Part shown: positions 34,384 to 42,986 of the stretch, one piece after another
How the letters are laid out: the number at the start of each line of letters is the position of its first letter
Position numbering within the stretch: the first letter of the stretch is position 1
DNA from: Pseudomonadota bacterium
Lineage (GTDB): Bacteria > Pseudomonadota > Alphaproteobacteria > Rhizobiales > Pleomorphomonadaceae
DNA: 64,000 bases
Assembly: GCA_023436885.1 (NCBI GenBank)
Contig: JAEZHI010000040.1
Coordinates: 417,194 to 481,193 of the forward strand
Direction of reading: 5' to 3'
The notes under the pieces: model-generated
Database searches by the model: none
What the model was told of the DNA's origin: nothing
The model's input: the letters and a program-made list of their open reading frames with translations, nothing else
Made by a program: the position numbers and the translations under genes

Positions 34384-35343
34384 ATGGCTGACGCCATTCA
34401 AGGGGCGGAGGAATCCGTTTCCCTGATGACCCGGTTGTCGCAAGCGGAACTGAGTTCCGCCGAAAAGCGGCTGATCGAGACCCTCTTCTCCCTGGCCGAC
34501 TACGAACTTGCCACGCTGACCTCGTCGGCGCTGGCGGAACGGGCCGGCGCCTCGAGAGCGACAGTGGACCGGCTAGCCCGCAGGTTCGGTTATGCGGGCC
34601 AAAAGGAAATGAGACATGCTCTCCTTAGGGAGAGCCGCGCCATGCGGGCCGGCGTCGACGAGATCGTGACGCCGTCCCCCCAGATCGCGCTTGAGGATGG
34701 GCCGTTGGAGATCGCCTACAAGGTGTTCAACAACGCCTCCGTCAGGGCGCTGAAGTTTGCCGAGTTGCTGGCTCAGACCGATGTGCTGCCGCGCCTCGTC
34801 GCGGCGATGCATGACGCACGCTCGATCCAGCTGTTCGGCGCCGGTGCCTCGGCGGTGGTGGCTCTCGACATGCACCAGCGCCTGGTCCGGCTGGGCCTCA
34901 GGATCAACATGGCCCAGGACGCCCACACCCAGATCGCCCAGGCGGCGCTGATGGGGGAAGGCGATCTGGCGGTGGCGATCTCGTTTTCGGGCATGACGCG
35001 CACCACGGTGGAAGCGGCGTCAACCGCCCGCGCCCGCGGCGCCAGTGTCGTGGCCATCCTGGCCAAGGCCCAGTCGCCGCTCGGCGAGATCGCCGATCTC
35101 AAGGTTTTGACGCCCCCGGGCGTCGGGCTGTTCGGCACGGATGCGTCGATGACGCGCATCCTGCAGATGATGCTCAACGAAGTGCTCTTCCACTGCTTGG
35201 CAGTGAAGGACGTCAGCCTGCTCGAGAACGTTCAACGGATCGATGCAGTGCTCAACAGCGAAAAGATCGGAGCCGGAGATTTCCGCCGCCGACATTTAGG
35301 GAGCGAGGACCGTGACCGACCGGAAGGACATCGAGAAACTTGA
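34384..35343 (+). CDS. RpiR-type (HTH + SIS) regulator of the sugar operon
   Basis: 319 residues from ATG 34384, which has GGGGAGGAGG directly upstream. An in-frame ATG at 34312 with GAGGT would add 24 polar residues. N-terminal HTH_6 (SALAERAGASRATVDRLARR, then FGYAGQKEMRHALL) and C-terminal SIS sugar-phosphate-binding domain (IQLFGAGASAVVALDMHQRL, and GDLAVAISFSGMTRTTVEAA). It overlaps the transketolase gene by 32 bp. RpiR proteins sense sugar phosphates, so a phosphorylated intermediate of this pathway is the likely ligand. Confidence 0.9.
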   Translation: MADAIQGAEESVSLMTRLSQAELSSAEKRLIETLFSLADYELATLTSSALAERAGASRATVDRLARRFGYAGQKEMRHALLRESRAMRAGVDEIVTPSPQIALEDGPLEIAYKVFNNASVRALKFAELLAQTDVLPRLVAAMHDARSIQLFGAGASAVVALDMHQRLVRLGLRINMAQDAHTQIAQAALMGEGDLAVAISFSGMTRTTVEAASTARARGASVVAILAKAQSPLGEIADLKVLTPPGVGLFGTDASMTRILQMMLNEVLFHCLAVKDVSLLENVQRIDAVLNSEKIGAGDFRRRHLGSEDRDRPEGHRET

Positions 35344-36142
35344 AGCATCCGCGCGACGAATAAGGGCGCATATTCTCACCCAGATCAACGCGGCCGGTTC
35401 CGGCCATCCCGGCGGCAGCATGTCCTGCGTCGAGATCCTCACCGCCCTGTTCGCCCACCGCGCCGGCGCCGGCGCCACCTGGTTCGGCCGCAATGCGCGG
35501 GACCACGTGATCCTCTCCAAGGGGCACGCCGCCCCGGCCCTCTACGCCACCTTCGCCGAAGTGGGCATGATCCCAGAAGCCGAGCTCAAGACGCTCCGCC
35601 AGCTCGGCAGCCGCCTGCAGGGCCACCCCGACCGCACCCGCCTGCCGGAGGTGGAAATGTCCACCGGCTCGCTCGGCCAGGGCCTCTCGGTCAGCCTCGG
35701 CATCGCGCTGGCCCTCAAGCTCCGCAGCGAGCCCTTCTATTCCTACGCCATCCTCGGCGACGGCGAGATCAACTCCGGCCAGATCTGGGAAGCCATCGCC
35801 TATGCCGGCACCAACAAGGTCAACCGCCTCGTTGCCATTCTCGACGCCAACGGCATCCAGAATGACGGCCGCATCGAGGAAGTGCTGGAGCTGCGCCCCT
35901 ACACGCCCAAGCTCGAAGCCTTCGGCTGGGCGGTGCGCGAGTTCAATGGGCAAAACATGGCCGAGGTGGTCGACGCCGTCGACTGGGCCTCGTCGGACGC
36001 GCCGGGCGACAAGCCGCGCTTCCTGATTGCCCACACCACCAAGGGCGCAGGCGTTTCCTTCATGGCCGATCGGGCGGACTGGCACAGCCACACGATCAGC
36101 GACGAACAACTGAAGGCCGGACTTGAGGAGGTCATGGGCTGA
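35312..36142 (+). CDS. Transketolase, N-terminal (thiamine-diphosphate) subunit
   Basis: 276 residues. GTG start 35312 behind GGGAGCGAGGA. Contains AGSGHPGGSMSCVEILTALF, KGHAAPALYATF and the ThDP motif GDGEINSGQIWEAIAYAG...NKVNRLVAILDANGIQNDG. This is the PP-binding half of a split transketolase; its C-terminal partner follows, with the stop TGA overlapping the next ATG. Such two-subunit enzymes include apulose-4-phosphate transketolase and other sugar-specific types as well as general ones. Confidence 0.92.
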   Translation: MTDRKDIEKLEASARRIRAHILTQINAAGSGHPGGSMSCVEILTALFAHRAGAGATWFGRNARDHVILSKGHAAPALYATFAEVGMIPEAELKTLRQLGSRLQGHPDRTRLPEVEMSTGSLGQGLSVSLGIALALKLRSEPFYSYAILGDGEINSGQIWEAIAYAGTNKVNRLVAILDANGIQNDGRIEEVLELRPYTPKLEAFGWAVREFNGQNMAEVVDAVDWASSDAPGDKPRFLIAHTTKGAGVSFMADRADWHSHTISDEQLKAGLEEVMG

Positions 36143-37113
36143 TGGCTGCTACACCCACCAACGCGCCCGAGGGCTATGTGTCGCTGCGCGACGTCTTCGG
36201 CGACGCCATCATGGCGCTCGGCGCCCGCGATCCCCGCGTCCTGATGCTGGACGCCGACCTCGCCAGTTCCACCCGGACAATGAAGTTCAAGAAGACCTAT
36301 CCGGACCGCCACTACAACTTCGGCATCGCCGAACAGAACATGGTCGGCGCCGCCGCCGGCTTTGCCATCTCCGGATACATCCCCTTCGTCAACACCTTCG
36401 CGTCCTTCCTGACGCGCCGGGCCTGCGACCAGATCGCCGTGTCCGTCGCCTACCCCAAGCTGAACGTCAAGTTCTTCGGCTTCCACGGCGGCATCAACCT
36501 CGGCGAGGACGGCGCCACCCAGCAGGCGGTTGAGGATCTCGCCATCATGCAGGGCATCCCCGGCATCCGCTGCTACGCGCCGATCGATGGCAACGATCTC
36601 GCCCGCGTCATGAACGAGGTGGCCGAAGTCGAGGGGCCGACCTATGTCCGCCTGTCGCGCTTCCCCTCGCCGCTGGTCACGCCGGCCGTCGCCTCGGAAA
36701 CCGAACGCGCCGCCGCCTGCCGCGTGCTCACCGAGGGCAAGGATCTCCTGGTGTTCACCACCTCGACGCTGGCTGCCAAGGTGATCGAGGCCGCCAACGC
36801 GCTGAAGGCCGAGGGCATCGGCGTCCGCGTTCTCGGCATCACCCGGCTGAAGCCGCTCGGTGACGAGATCGCCGCCGAGGCCAGGGCCTTCGCCGGCAAG
36901 TCCATCGCCGTGGTCGAGGAGCACTCCATCCACGGCGGCCTTGCCGATGGCCTGTCGGCGCTGCTCGACGGCGCCGGCATCGCCCACCGGATCGAACGCA
37001 TCGGCATCCCCGACCGCTTCGGTGAGTCCGGCCATCCCGATGCCCTGCTCGAAGCCTTCGGCCTCGCCGGGGCGCCGCTCAAGGCACGGCTGAAGGCGAC
37101 CGCCAAGGGGTGA
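36142..37113 (+). CDS. Transketolase, C-terminal (pyrimidine-binding) subunit
   Basis: 323 residues. Pyr domain with NFGIAEQNMVGAAAGFAISG (the catalytic Glu that activates thiamine is in this FGIAEQN motif) and FGFHGGINLGEDGATQQAVE. C-terminal transketolase domain from about 190. It overlaps the N-subunit stop, so equal expression is expected. Together they move a two-carbon ketol unit from a ketose phosphate to an aldose phosphate. Confidence 0.92.
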   Translation: MAATPTNAPEGYVSLRDVFGDAIMALGARDPRVLMLDADLASSTRTMKFKKTYPDRHYNFGIAEQNMVGAAAGFAISGYIPFVNTFASFLTRRACDQIAVSVAYPKLNVKFFGFHGGINLGEDGATQQAVEDLAIMQGIPGIRCYAPIDGNDLARVMNEVAEVEGPTYVRLSRFPSPLVTPAVASETERAAACRVLTEGKDLLVFTTSTLAAKVIEAANALKAEGIGVRVLGITRLKPLGDEIAAEARAFAGKSIAVVEEHSIHGGLADGLSALLDGAGIAHRIERIGIPDRFGESGHPDALLEAFGLAGAPLKARLKATAKG

Positions 37114-37182
37114 CCGGCCCGGCCGGGAGGTGTGGGAGAGCACCTTTCGGACTGCCATCGCCCCCGCGTTTGCATCAAGACG

Positions 37183-37205
37183 GCGGCCGGCCGGGAGCCG
37201 GCCGC
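37183..37205. other. Stable stem-loop inside operon, before the binding-protein gene
   Basis: GCGGCCGGC / CGGGA loop / GCCGGCCGC: a perfect 9-bp GC stem in the 172-bp gap between the transketolase and binding-protein genes. Such stems may attenuate read-through or protect the more abundant binding-protein mRNA from 5' decay. No T-tract. Confidence 0.5.
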
Positions 37206-37285
37206 TGACGGAAAGGTTTTCACATCGCCTGACTGAAGAGATCGGCGCGCGGCCGGATAACCGCGCATCCTTGGGAGGAACGACC

Positions 37286-38569
37286 ATGAAAAAGCTAGTG
37301 GTACTGGGAGCGACGCTGTTGAGCGCCAGCATCCTGTCGAGCGCCGCCTTTGCGGCCGACAAGCAGGTGACGGTCTGGTCCTGGTTCATCCAGAGCACGA
37401 TGCAGAAGTCGATCGACGCCTTCGAAAAGGCGCACCCCGGCGTCAAGGTGACCTACACCTATTACAACTACTCGCCTGAATACATCACCGCGCTCAAGGC
37501 CGCCGCGGCCTCCGACAGCCTGCCCGACGTGATCGGCCTGCAGCCCGGCTCGCTCACCCAGCAGTATCGGGATCATCTCGCGCCGGTCAACGATCTCGCC
37601 GCCAAGGAATGGGGCGCCGACTGGGCCGAGAAGGTGTTCCCCGTCAACCGCAAGCAGATGCTGATGGGCAATCCTTCGGGCGACACCAACTATTACATCA
37701 TCCCCCAGGAATCCCAGGTTCTCTGCGTCTGGTACAACCGCAAGACCTTCGAGAAGCTCGGCATCGCCGTACCCAAGACCTATGACGAGCTGAAGGCCGC
37801 CGCCAAGAAGCTCAGCGATGGTGGCTTCCTGCCGCTGTTCCAGGGCGCGGCCGACGGCTGGCAGAACGAGAACGTCTTCCTGATGCTGGCCAACCAGTTC
37901 GCGCCCGGCCTCACCGACAAGGCCCAGGCCGGCGAGGCGCCGTGGACATCGCCCGAGCTCGTCTCGGCCATGAAGGCGTGGAAAGGCCTGTTCGACGACG
38001 GCATCTTCCAGAAAGGCGCCCTCGGCGCCCATGCCTATCCCACCGGCGCCCAGCTGTTCGCCCAGGGCAAGGTCGGCATGATGGCCCTCGGCTCCTGGTG
38101 GATGCAGGAAAGCAAGTTCCCGCCGCCGCTGTCCCAGTATGTCACCAACATGGACGGCTTCGACTTCTTCTACCTGCCGCCGGTGCCCGGCGCCAAGACG
38201 GCCAGCCCGCCGGTCGGCGGCGTCGACATCGGCTATGGCCTGACCAAGAACGGCGCCAAGAACCCGGAAGCCTGGACCTTCCTCGCCTCGCTCACCAACG
38301 GCGAAGCCCTGCAAGAGGCGCTGAACGACCTCAACGACCTGCCGGCCTTCGCCGGGCATGAGCCGAAGGGCGACGTGTCCGACCACGTCAAGGACCTCTA
38401 CAAACGCTTCATGGACGACCTGCCGAAGGCCGAGAACCAGCGCTTCGCCATCCCGGCGATCAGCGAGGCCCTCGACAACGCCCTCGCCGCCGTCGCGGCC
38501 GGCAGCAGCGAGCCTGAAGCGGCATTGAAGACCGTGCAGGCAGCGACCGACAAGGCGCTCGGCAAGTAA
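37286..38569 (+). CDS. Sugar ABC transporter substrate-binding protein (CUT1 type)
   Basis: 427 residues from ATG 37286 behind GGGAGG. Signal peptide MKKLVVLGATLLSASILSSA then AFA-AD, cut after about residue 23. Mature part has VTVWSWFIQSTMQKSIDAFE, WYNRKTFEKLGIAVPKTYDE and GKVGMMALGSWWMQESKF, as in SBP family 1 (MalE/UgpB-like). Periplasmic binding protein that sets the specificity of the transporter. The ligand is not predictable from the motifs. Confidence 0.92.
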   Translation: MKKLVVLGATLLSASILSSAAFAADKQVTVWSWFIQSTMQKSIDAFEKAHPGVKVTYTYYNYSPEYITALKAAAASDSLPDVIGLQPGSLTQQYRDHLAPVNDLAAKEWGADWAEKVFPVNRKQMLMGNPSGDTNYYIIPQESQVLCVWYNRKTFEKLGIAVPKTYDELKAAAKKLSDGGFLPLFQGAADGWQNENVFLMLANQFAPGLTDKAQAGEAPWTSPELVSAMKAWKGLFDDGIFQKGALGAHAYPTGAQLFAQGKVGMMALGSWWMQESKFPPPLSQYVTNMDGFDFFYLPPVPGAKTASPPVGGVDIGYGLTKNGAKNPEAWTFLASLTNGEALQEALNDLNDLPAFAGHEPKGDVSDHVKDLYKRFMDDLPKAENQRFAIPAISEALDNALAAVAAGSSEPEAALKTVQAATDKALGK

Positions 38570-38578
38570 GGCTCCTCC

Positions 38579-38591
38579 CCCCGGTCCGGGG
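38579..38591. other. Short hairpin after the binding-protein gene
   Basis: CCCCGGTCCGGGG is a compact self-complementary run 10 bp after the binding-protein stop, in a GC-rich 140-bp spacer before the permease genes. Typical position for a 3' stabilising hairpin that raises binding-protein over permease levels. No T-tract. Confidence 0.45.
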
Positions 38592-38709
38592 CGTCTCTCA
38601 AGGCCGGTCCGCAAGGGCTGGCGGCGCGGGGCGCCCCGGAAGCGGGAGGTGCATCCGAATGCCCGAAGATGCGTTCCATTGACGGACAATGGCCCTGTTC
38701 GGAGAAGTC

Positions 38710-39651
38710 ATGTCAGCCATATCGGGGAGAGCCTTTGAACAGGCGCCCAAGCATTATCGCCGCTTCGCCGGACCATGGACCTACCTGTTCCTGCTGCCGG
38801 CCGTCGCATTGTTCGTCGTCTTCATCGCCTACCCCATCGTCTGGGTGCTGAGCGAAAGCTTCTTCTCCGAAGGCAACGACAGGACCAGCACCTTCGTCGG
38901 TCTCGACACCTACCTGTCGGTGCTGGCCGATCCGGTGTTCTGGATCGTCGTCCGCAACATGCTGCTCTGGGGCCTCATCACCGTCCCCGTACAGATGATC
39001 ATCGGCGGCACCATCGCCTATTTCATCGAGCGGCATACCGACGCCTGGCGCGGCTTCTTCCGCACCATGTTCTTCCTGCCGGTGGTCACCTCGGTGTCGG
39101 TCATCAGCCTGGTCTGGGTGCAGATCTACGCGCCCTACTACGGCATCGCCCAGCAATATCTCAGCTATTTCGGCATCGAGATGGCCTCCTCGCCGATCGG
39201 CGATCCGTCGACGGCCATCTTCGCGCTGATCGTCGTCAACATCTGGCAATGGACCGGCTTTTCCATGCTGATGTACGTGGCCGGCATCGCCAACCTGCCC
39301 ACCGAGGTGCTCGACGCGGCGCGCGTCGACGGCGCGCGCGGACTGCGCCTCGCCTGGAGCGTCATCATCCCCATGCTGTCGCCGGTCACCAAGTCGCTGC
39401 TGCTGCTCGGCGTCATCGGCACGCTGCAGACCTTCCCCATCGTCCAGCTGATGACCACCGGCGGCCCCAACCACGCCTCGGAAGTGTTCGGCACCTATGT
39501 CTTCCGCACCTCCTTCGTGCTGGGCGACACCGGGCGCGGCGCCACCATCTCGGTCATCGTGCTACTCTTGGCGCTGATCCTGTCGATCGTTCAGATCGTC
39601 TATTTCGGCGCCAACCTCTCCCCCTCGTCCCGCAAGGAGGAGAGAGCCTGA
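38710..39651 (+). CDS. Sugar ABC transporter permease, MalF-like
   Basis: 313 residues from ATG 38710 (MSAISGRAFEQAPKHYRRFA) with GGAGAA upstream; a start at 38689 is possible. Six membrane helices. The EAA loop that docks on the ATPase is EVLDAARVDGARGLRLAWSV. Forms the heterodimeric channel with the next gene, which overlaps it (ATGA at 39649-39652). Confidence 0.92.
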   Translation: MSAISGRAFEQAPKHYRRFAGPWTYLFLLPAVALFVVFIAYPIVWVLSESFFSEGNDRTSTFVGLDTYLSVLADPVFWIVVRNMLLWGLITVPVQMIIGGTIAYFIERHTDAWRGFFRTMFFLPVVTSVSVISLVWVQIYAPYYGIAQQYLSYFGIEMASSPIGDPSTAIFALIVVNIWQWTGFSMLMYVAGIANLPTEVLDAARVDGARGLRLAWSVIIPMLSPVTKSLLLLGVIGTLQTFPIVQLMTTGGPNHASEVFGTYVFRTSFVLGDTGRGATISVIVLLLALILSIVQIVYFGANLSPSSRKEERA

Positions 39652-40484
39652 TGCGCCGCCGCCATCACCCCACCGCCAACCGCGTCATCATCCACGTCGT
39701 GCTGCTGCTCGTGCTCGCCCTCTGGATGATCCCGGAAGTCTATATGCTGTCGATCGGCCTCCGGACGCCCGAGCAGGCCTTCGACGCCACGCTGTTTGCC
39801 TGGCCGCTCACCTTCAGCAACTTCATCACCGTCATCCGCGACAATCCGTTGCCGATGTTCTTTTTGAACAGCCTGATCGTCACGCTGTCGACGGTGGTGC
39901 TGGTGGTCGCGATATCCTCGCTGTTCGCCTTCGCCTGCGCCGTGCTCAACCTCAGGGGATCGCTGACGCTCTACGCCACGCTGCTCACCACGCTGATGGT
40001 GCCGCTCGCCTCGCTGGTGCTGCCGCTTGCCATCCTGCTCAAGACCTTCGGCTGGGTGAACACCTATGCCGGCCTGGTCTTCCCCTATGCCGCCCTCGGC
40101 GTGCCCTTCGCGGTGGTGGTGCTGAAGGCCTTCATGGAAGACTCCCCCAAGGAACTCTTCGAGGCGGCGCGGGTTGACGGCTGCAACGCCTGGCAGACCT
40201 ATTGGCACGTCGCCCTGCCGCTGGTCCGCCCTGCGCTGGTGTTCGTCGGCATCTGGCAGTTCATCTCCACCTGGAACGAGTTCTTCCTGGCGCTGATCAT
40301 CCTCACCCGCGACGAAGTGAAGACGCTCACCATCGTGCCCATGCAATACTCCGGCCTTTACATGGCCAACCCCGGCGCCCTGTTCGCCATCCTCACCCTG
40401 ATCGCCCTGCCGCTGATCCTGCTCTACGTGGTGGTGCAGCGCGCCTTCGTCCGGGGGCTTCTGGCCGGCGCCGTGAAAGGATGA
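39651..40484 (+). CDS. Sugar ABC transporter permease, MalG-like
   Basis: 277 residues, six membrane helices, EAA loop ELFEAARVDGCNAWQTYWHV. Start ATG 39651 overlaps the upstream stop and has AAGGAGGAGA in front. Second half of the CUT1 channel. Confidence 0.92.
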   Translation: MRRRHHPTANRVIIHVVLLLVLALWMIPEVYMLSIGLRTPEQAFDATLFAWPLTFSNFITVIRDNPLPMFFLNSLIVTLSTVVLVVAISSLFAFACAVLNLRGSLTLYATLLTTLMVPLASLVLPLAILLKTFGWVNTYAGLVFPYAALGVPFAVVVLKAFMEDSPKELFEAARVDGCNAWQTYWHVALPLVRPALVFVGIWQFISTWNEFFLALIILTRDEVKTLTIVPMQYSGLYMANPGALFAILTLIALPLILLYVVVQRAFVRGLLAGAVKG

Positions 40485-40490
40485 TCCGTC

Positions 40491-41894
40491 ATGAAACTGA
40501 TCGGCATCGACATCGGAACATCTTCGGTCAAGGCCGTGCGCGTCCGGGCCGACGACGGCGTCACCGTGGAGGCGGCCGTATCCAAGCCCTATGCCGCCGA
40601 TGGCGCGCCAACCCGCGACGCAACGCTGTGGGCGCGGCTCGCCGAGGAAGCGCTCGTCGAGCTCTCGGCCGGCGAGACCATCGCGGCCATCGGCTTCACC
40701 GGACAGATGCACGCCATGGTCGCCCTCGATGGCGACGGCGCGATGGTCGCGCCGGTCAAGCTCTGGCTCGACATGGACGGCGCGCCCGATCTCCAGGCCT
40801 TCGTCACAGCCTATGCCGGCAGCTTCGCTCAGGAGACCGGCAACATCCCCCTGCCCGACTTCACACTGGCGAAATGGCTGTGGGCGCGGCGGCTCGACCC
40901 CGGCCTTTCCGGCAGGGTGAGCGGCCTCTACTGCGCCAAGGATTACGTCCGCGCCGCCCTCGATCCGTCGGCGCCCTTCGTGGTCGACCGCAACGAAGCC
41001 ACGGGCATGCAGGTGTTCGACCCGTTCGCCGACCGCTGGCACGACGGCCTCCTGGCGCGGGCCGGCCTTCCGCGCGCCGCCCTGCCGGCGCTGGTGCCCG
41101 CCACCGAACGGGCCGGCGCCTGGCACGGCATTCCCATGGTGGTCGGTGTCGGCGATCAGGCGGCCGCCGCCCGAGCCATCGGTGCGCTCACCCCCGGCGT
41201 CGCCTCGCTGTCGCTCGGCACCTCCGGCGTGCTGTCTATCCCCTTGAAAAAGACAGCCTTGCCATCGAAGTGGGACGGCGCGTTCCACCTCTTCCCCACC
41301 GGCTTTGGAGACGACTACCAGGTGATCGGCACGGTGCCGGCCTTCGGCGCCACGCTGCGCTGGCTGCAGACCCTGTTCGACCGCACCATGGCCGATCTCG
41401 ACGCGGCGGCGATCAGCCGGCCGGTCGGTGGCGGACGCGCCCTCTTCGTACCCTATCTCGCCGGTGCCGGCGCGCCGCATCCCGATCACGGCCTCGCCGC
41501 CGCCCTCTCCGGTCTCACCGTCGACACCGACCTCTCGGCCATCGTCCGCGCCGTCTACGACGGCATGGCGCAGGAGCTTGCCGCCATCGCCGAGGAGGCG
41601 GCGGCCATCGGCGCGCCCACCCAGACCATCGTGCTCTCAGGCGGCGCCACTCACCTGCCCGGCCTCGTCGCTACGCTCGCCGCCTACCTGCCGTCGGAGT
41701 GTCACGTGGTCGATGCCGCCGAAGCCAGCGCGGTCGGCGCAGCGCTCACCGCCCTCGATCATCTGGCGCCGGAAAACCGCCTCTCCCTTAGCACCGCCGC
41801 CATCCCGCGCACCGAGCGCCTCGCCCCCCGCAACGACTGGCGCCTTGCCCGCACGGCGGCGCTGGCCAGTGGCCATTTCCATCAGAAGGGCTGA
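40491..41894 (+). CDS. FGGY-family carbohydrate kinase, xylulokinase-like
   Basis: 467 residues. MKLIGIDIGTSSVKAVRV (ATP phosphate 1 motif), GFTGQMHAMVALDGDG (the GQMH motif usual for xylulokinases), GVGDQAAAARAIGAL and the second ATP block VLSGGATHLPGL. It phosphorylates a ketose; the GQMH motif favours a pentulose such as D-xylulose, but apulose kinases belong to the same family. It starts 6 bp after the permease gene. Product would feed the transketolase. Confidence 0.88.
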   Translation: MKLIGIDIGTSSVKAVRVRADDGVTVEAAVSKPYAADGAPTRDATLWARLAEEALVELSAGETIAAIGFTGQMHAMVALDGDGAMVAPVKLWLDMDGAPDLQAFVTAYAGSFAQETGNIPLPDFTLAKWLWARRLDPGLSGRVSGLYCAKDYVRAALDPSAPFVVDRNEATGMQVFDPFADRWHDGLLARAGLPRAALPALVPATERAGAWHGIPMVVGVGDQAAAARAIGALTPGVASLSLGTSGVLSIPLKKTALPSKWDGAFHLFPTGFGDDYQVIGTVPAFGATLRWLQTLFDRTMADLDAAAISRPVGGGRALFVPYLAGAGAPHPDHGLAAALSGLTVDTDLSAIVRAVYDGMAQELAAIAEEAAAIGAPTQTIVLSGGATHLPGLVATLAAYLPSECHVVDAAEASAVGAALTALDHLAPENRLSLSTAAIPRTERLAPRNDWRLARTAALASGHFHQKG

Positions 41895-41899
41895 CCAGC

Positions 41900-42967
41900 A
41901 TGTCCAGGCTCGAACTTCGATCCGTTTCCAAGTCGTTCGGCGCGCTGGAAATCATTCCACCGCTCGACCTCACCATCGAGCACGGCGAATTCTGCGCCCT
42001 GGTCGGCCCGTCGGGCTGCGGCAAGTCCACCCTGCTGCGGATCATCGCCGGCCTGGAACCGGCCTCCACCGGCAAGGTGCTGGTCGACGGCGAGGACGTC
42101 ACCGGCGCCGAGCCGCCCGAGCGCGGCGTCGCCATGGTGTTCCAGTCCTACGCGCTCTATCCGCACATGAACGTCTCCGCCAACATCGGCTTCGGGCTGA
42201 AGATCGCCCGCAAGGCGGCGGACGAGATCAGCGGCAAGGTCGGCGAGGCGGCGCAGAAGCTGCATCTCGACGCGCTGCTCAAGCGCATGCCGCGCGAACT
42301 CTCCGGCGGCCAGCGCCAGCGCGTCGCCATCGGCCGGGCGATCACCCGCGATCCCCGCATCTTCCTGCTCGACGAACCGCTCAGCAACCTCGACGCGGCG
42401 CTGAGGGGCGGCATGCGCGTCGAGATCGCCCGCCTGCGCCAGAACCTCGACGCCACCATGATCTACGTCACCCACGACCAGGTGGAAGCGATGACGCTGG
42501 CCGACCGCATCGTGGTGATGAACAAGGGCCGCATCGAGCAGATCGGCGCGCCGATGGATCTCTACCACCACCCGGCCAACCGCTTCGTCGCCGGCTTCAT
42601 CGGCTCGCCATCGATGAATTTCTTCGAGGCCGACATTGCCGGTTACACCCAGACAGACTGGCTGCTGCGCCTCTCCGACGGCACGCAAATCGTCGCCGAC
42701 CACGGCGCCGCGCCGCTCTCGGGCGAACGCGTCACGCTCGGCATCCGCCCGGAGCACATCGAATTCGGCGACGGCCTCGCCGAGGACAACCGGGTGAGCG
42801 GCACCGTCCAGGTGGTCGAACGCCTCGGCTGCGACACGCTGCTGCATGTCGACCTCTCCGGCAGCCCGATGGTGATGCGGCAGCCGCGCGACCTGCCCGA
42901 CATCCGCGCCGGCGAGCGCATCACCTGCCGCTTCCCCACCGCCGCCTGCCACGTCTTTGCCAGTTGA
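41900..42967 (+). CDS. Sugar ABC transporter ATP-binding protein (UgpC/MsmK type)
   Basis: 355 residues. Walker A GPSGCGKST (34-42), signature LSGGQRQRVAIGRA, Walker B IFLLDEPLSNLD and switch His in YVTHDQVEAM. The C-terminal TOBE-type regulatory domain (about 240-355) is typical of CUT1 ATPases. Five bp after the kinase gene. Completes the transporter. Confidence 0.95.
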   Translation: MSRLELRSVSKSFGALEIIPPLDLTIEHGEFCALVGPSGCGKSTLLRIIAGLEPASTGKVLVDGEDVTGAEPPERGVAMVFQSYALYPHMNVSANIGFGLKIARKAADEISGKVGEAAQKLHLDALLKRMPRELSGGQRQRVAIGRAITRDPRIFLLDEPLSNLDAALRGGMRVEIARLRQNLDATMIYVTHDQVEAMTLADRIVVMNKGRIEQIGAPMDLYHHPANRFVAGFIGSPSMNFFEADIAGYTQTDWLLRLSDGTQIVADHGAAPLSGERVTLGIRPEHIEFGDGLAEDNRVSGTVQVVERLGCDTLLHVDLSGSPMVMRQPRDLPDIRAGERITCRFPTAACHVFAS

Positions 42968-42986
42968 GCCGCAAGGAGACCAGACC

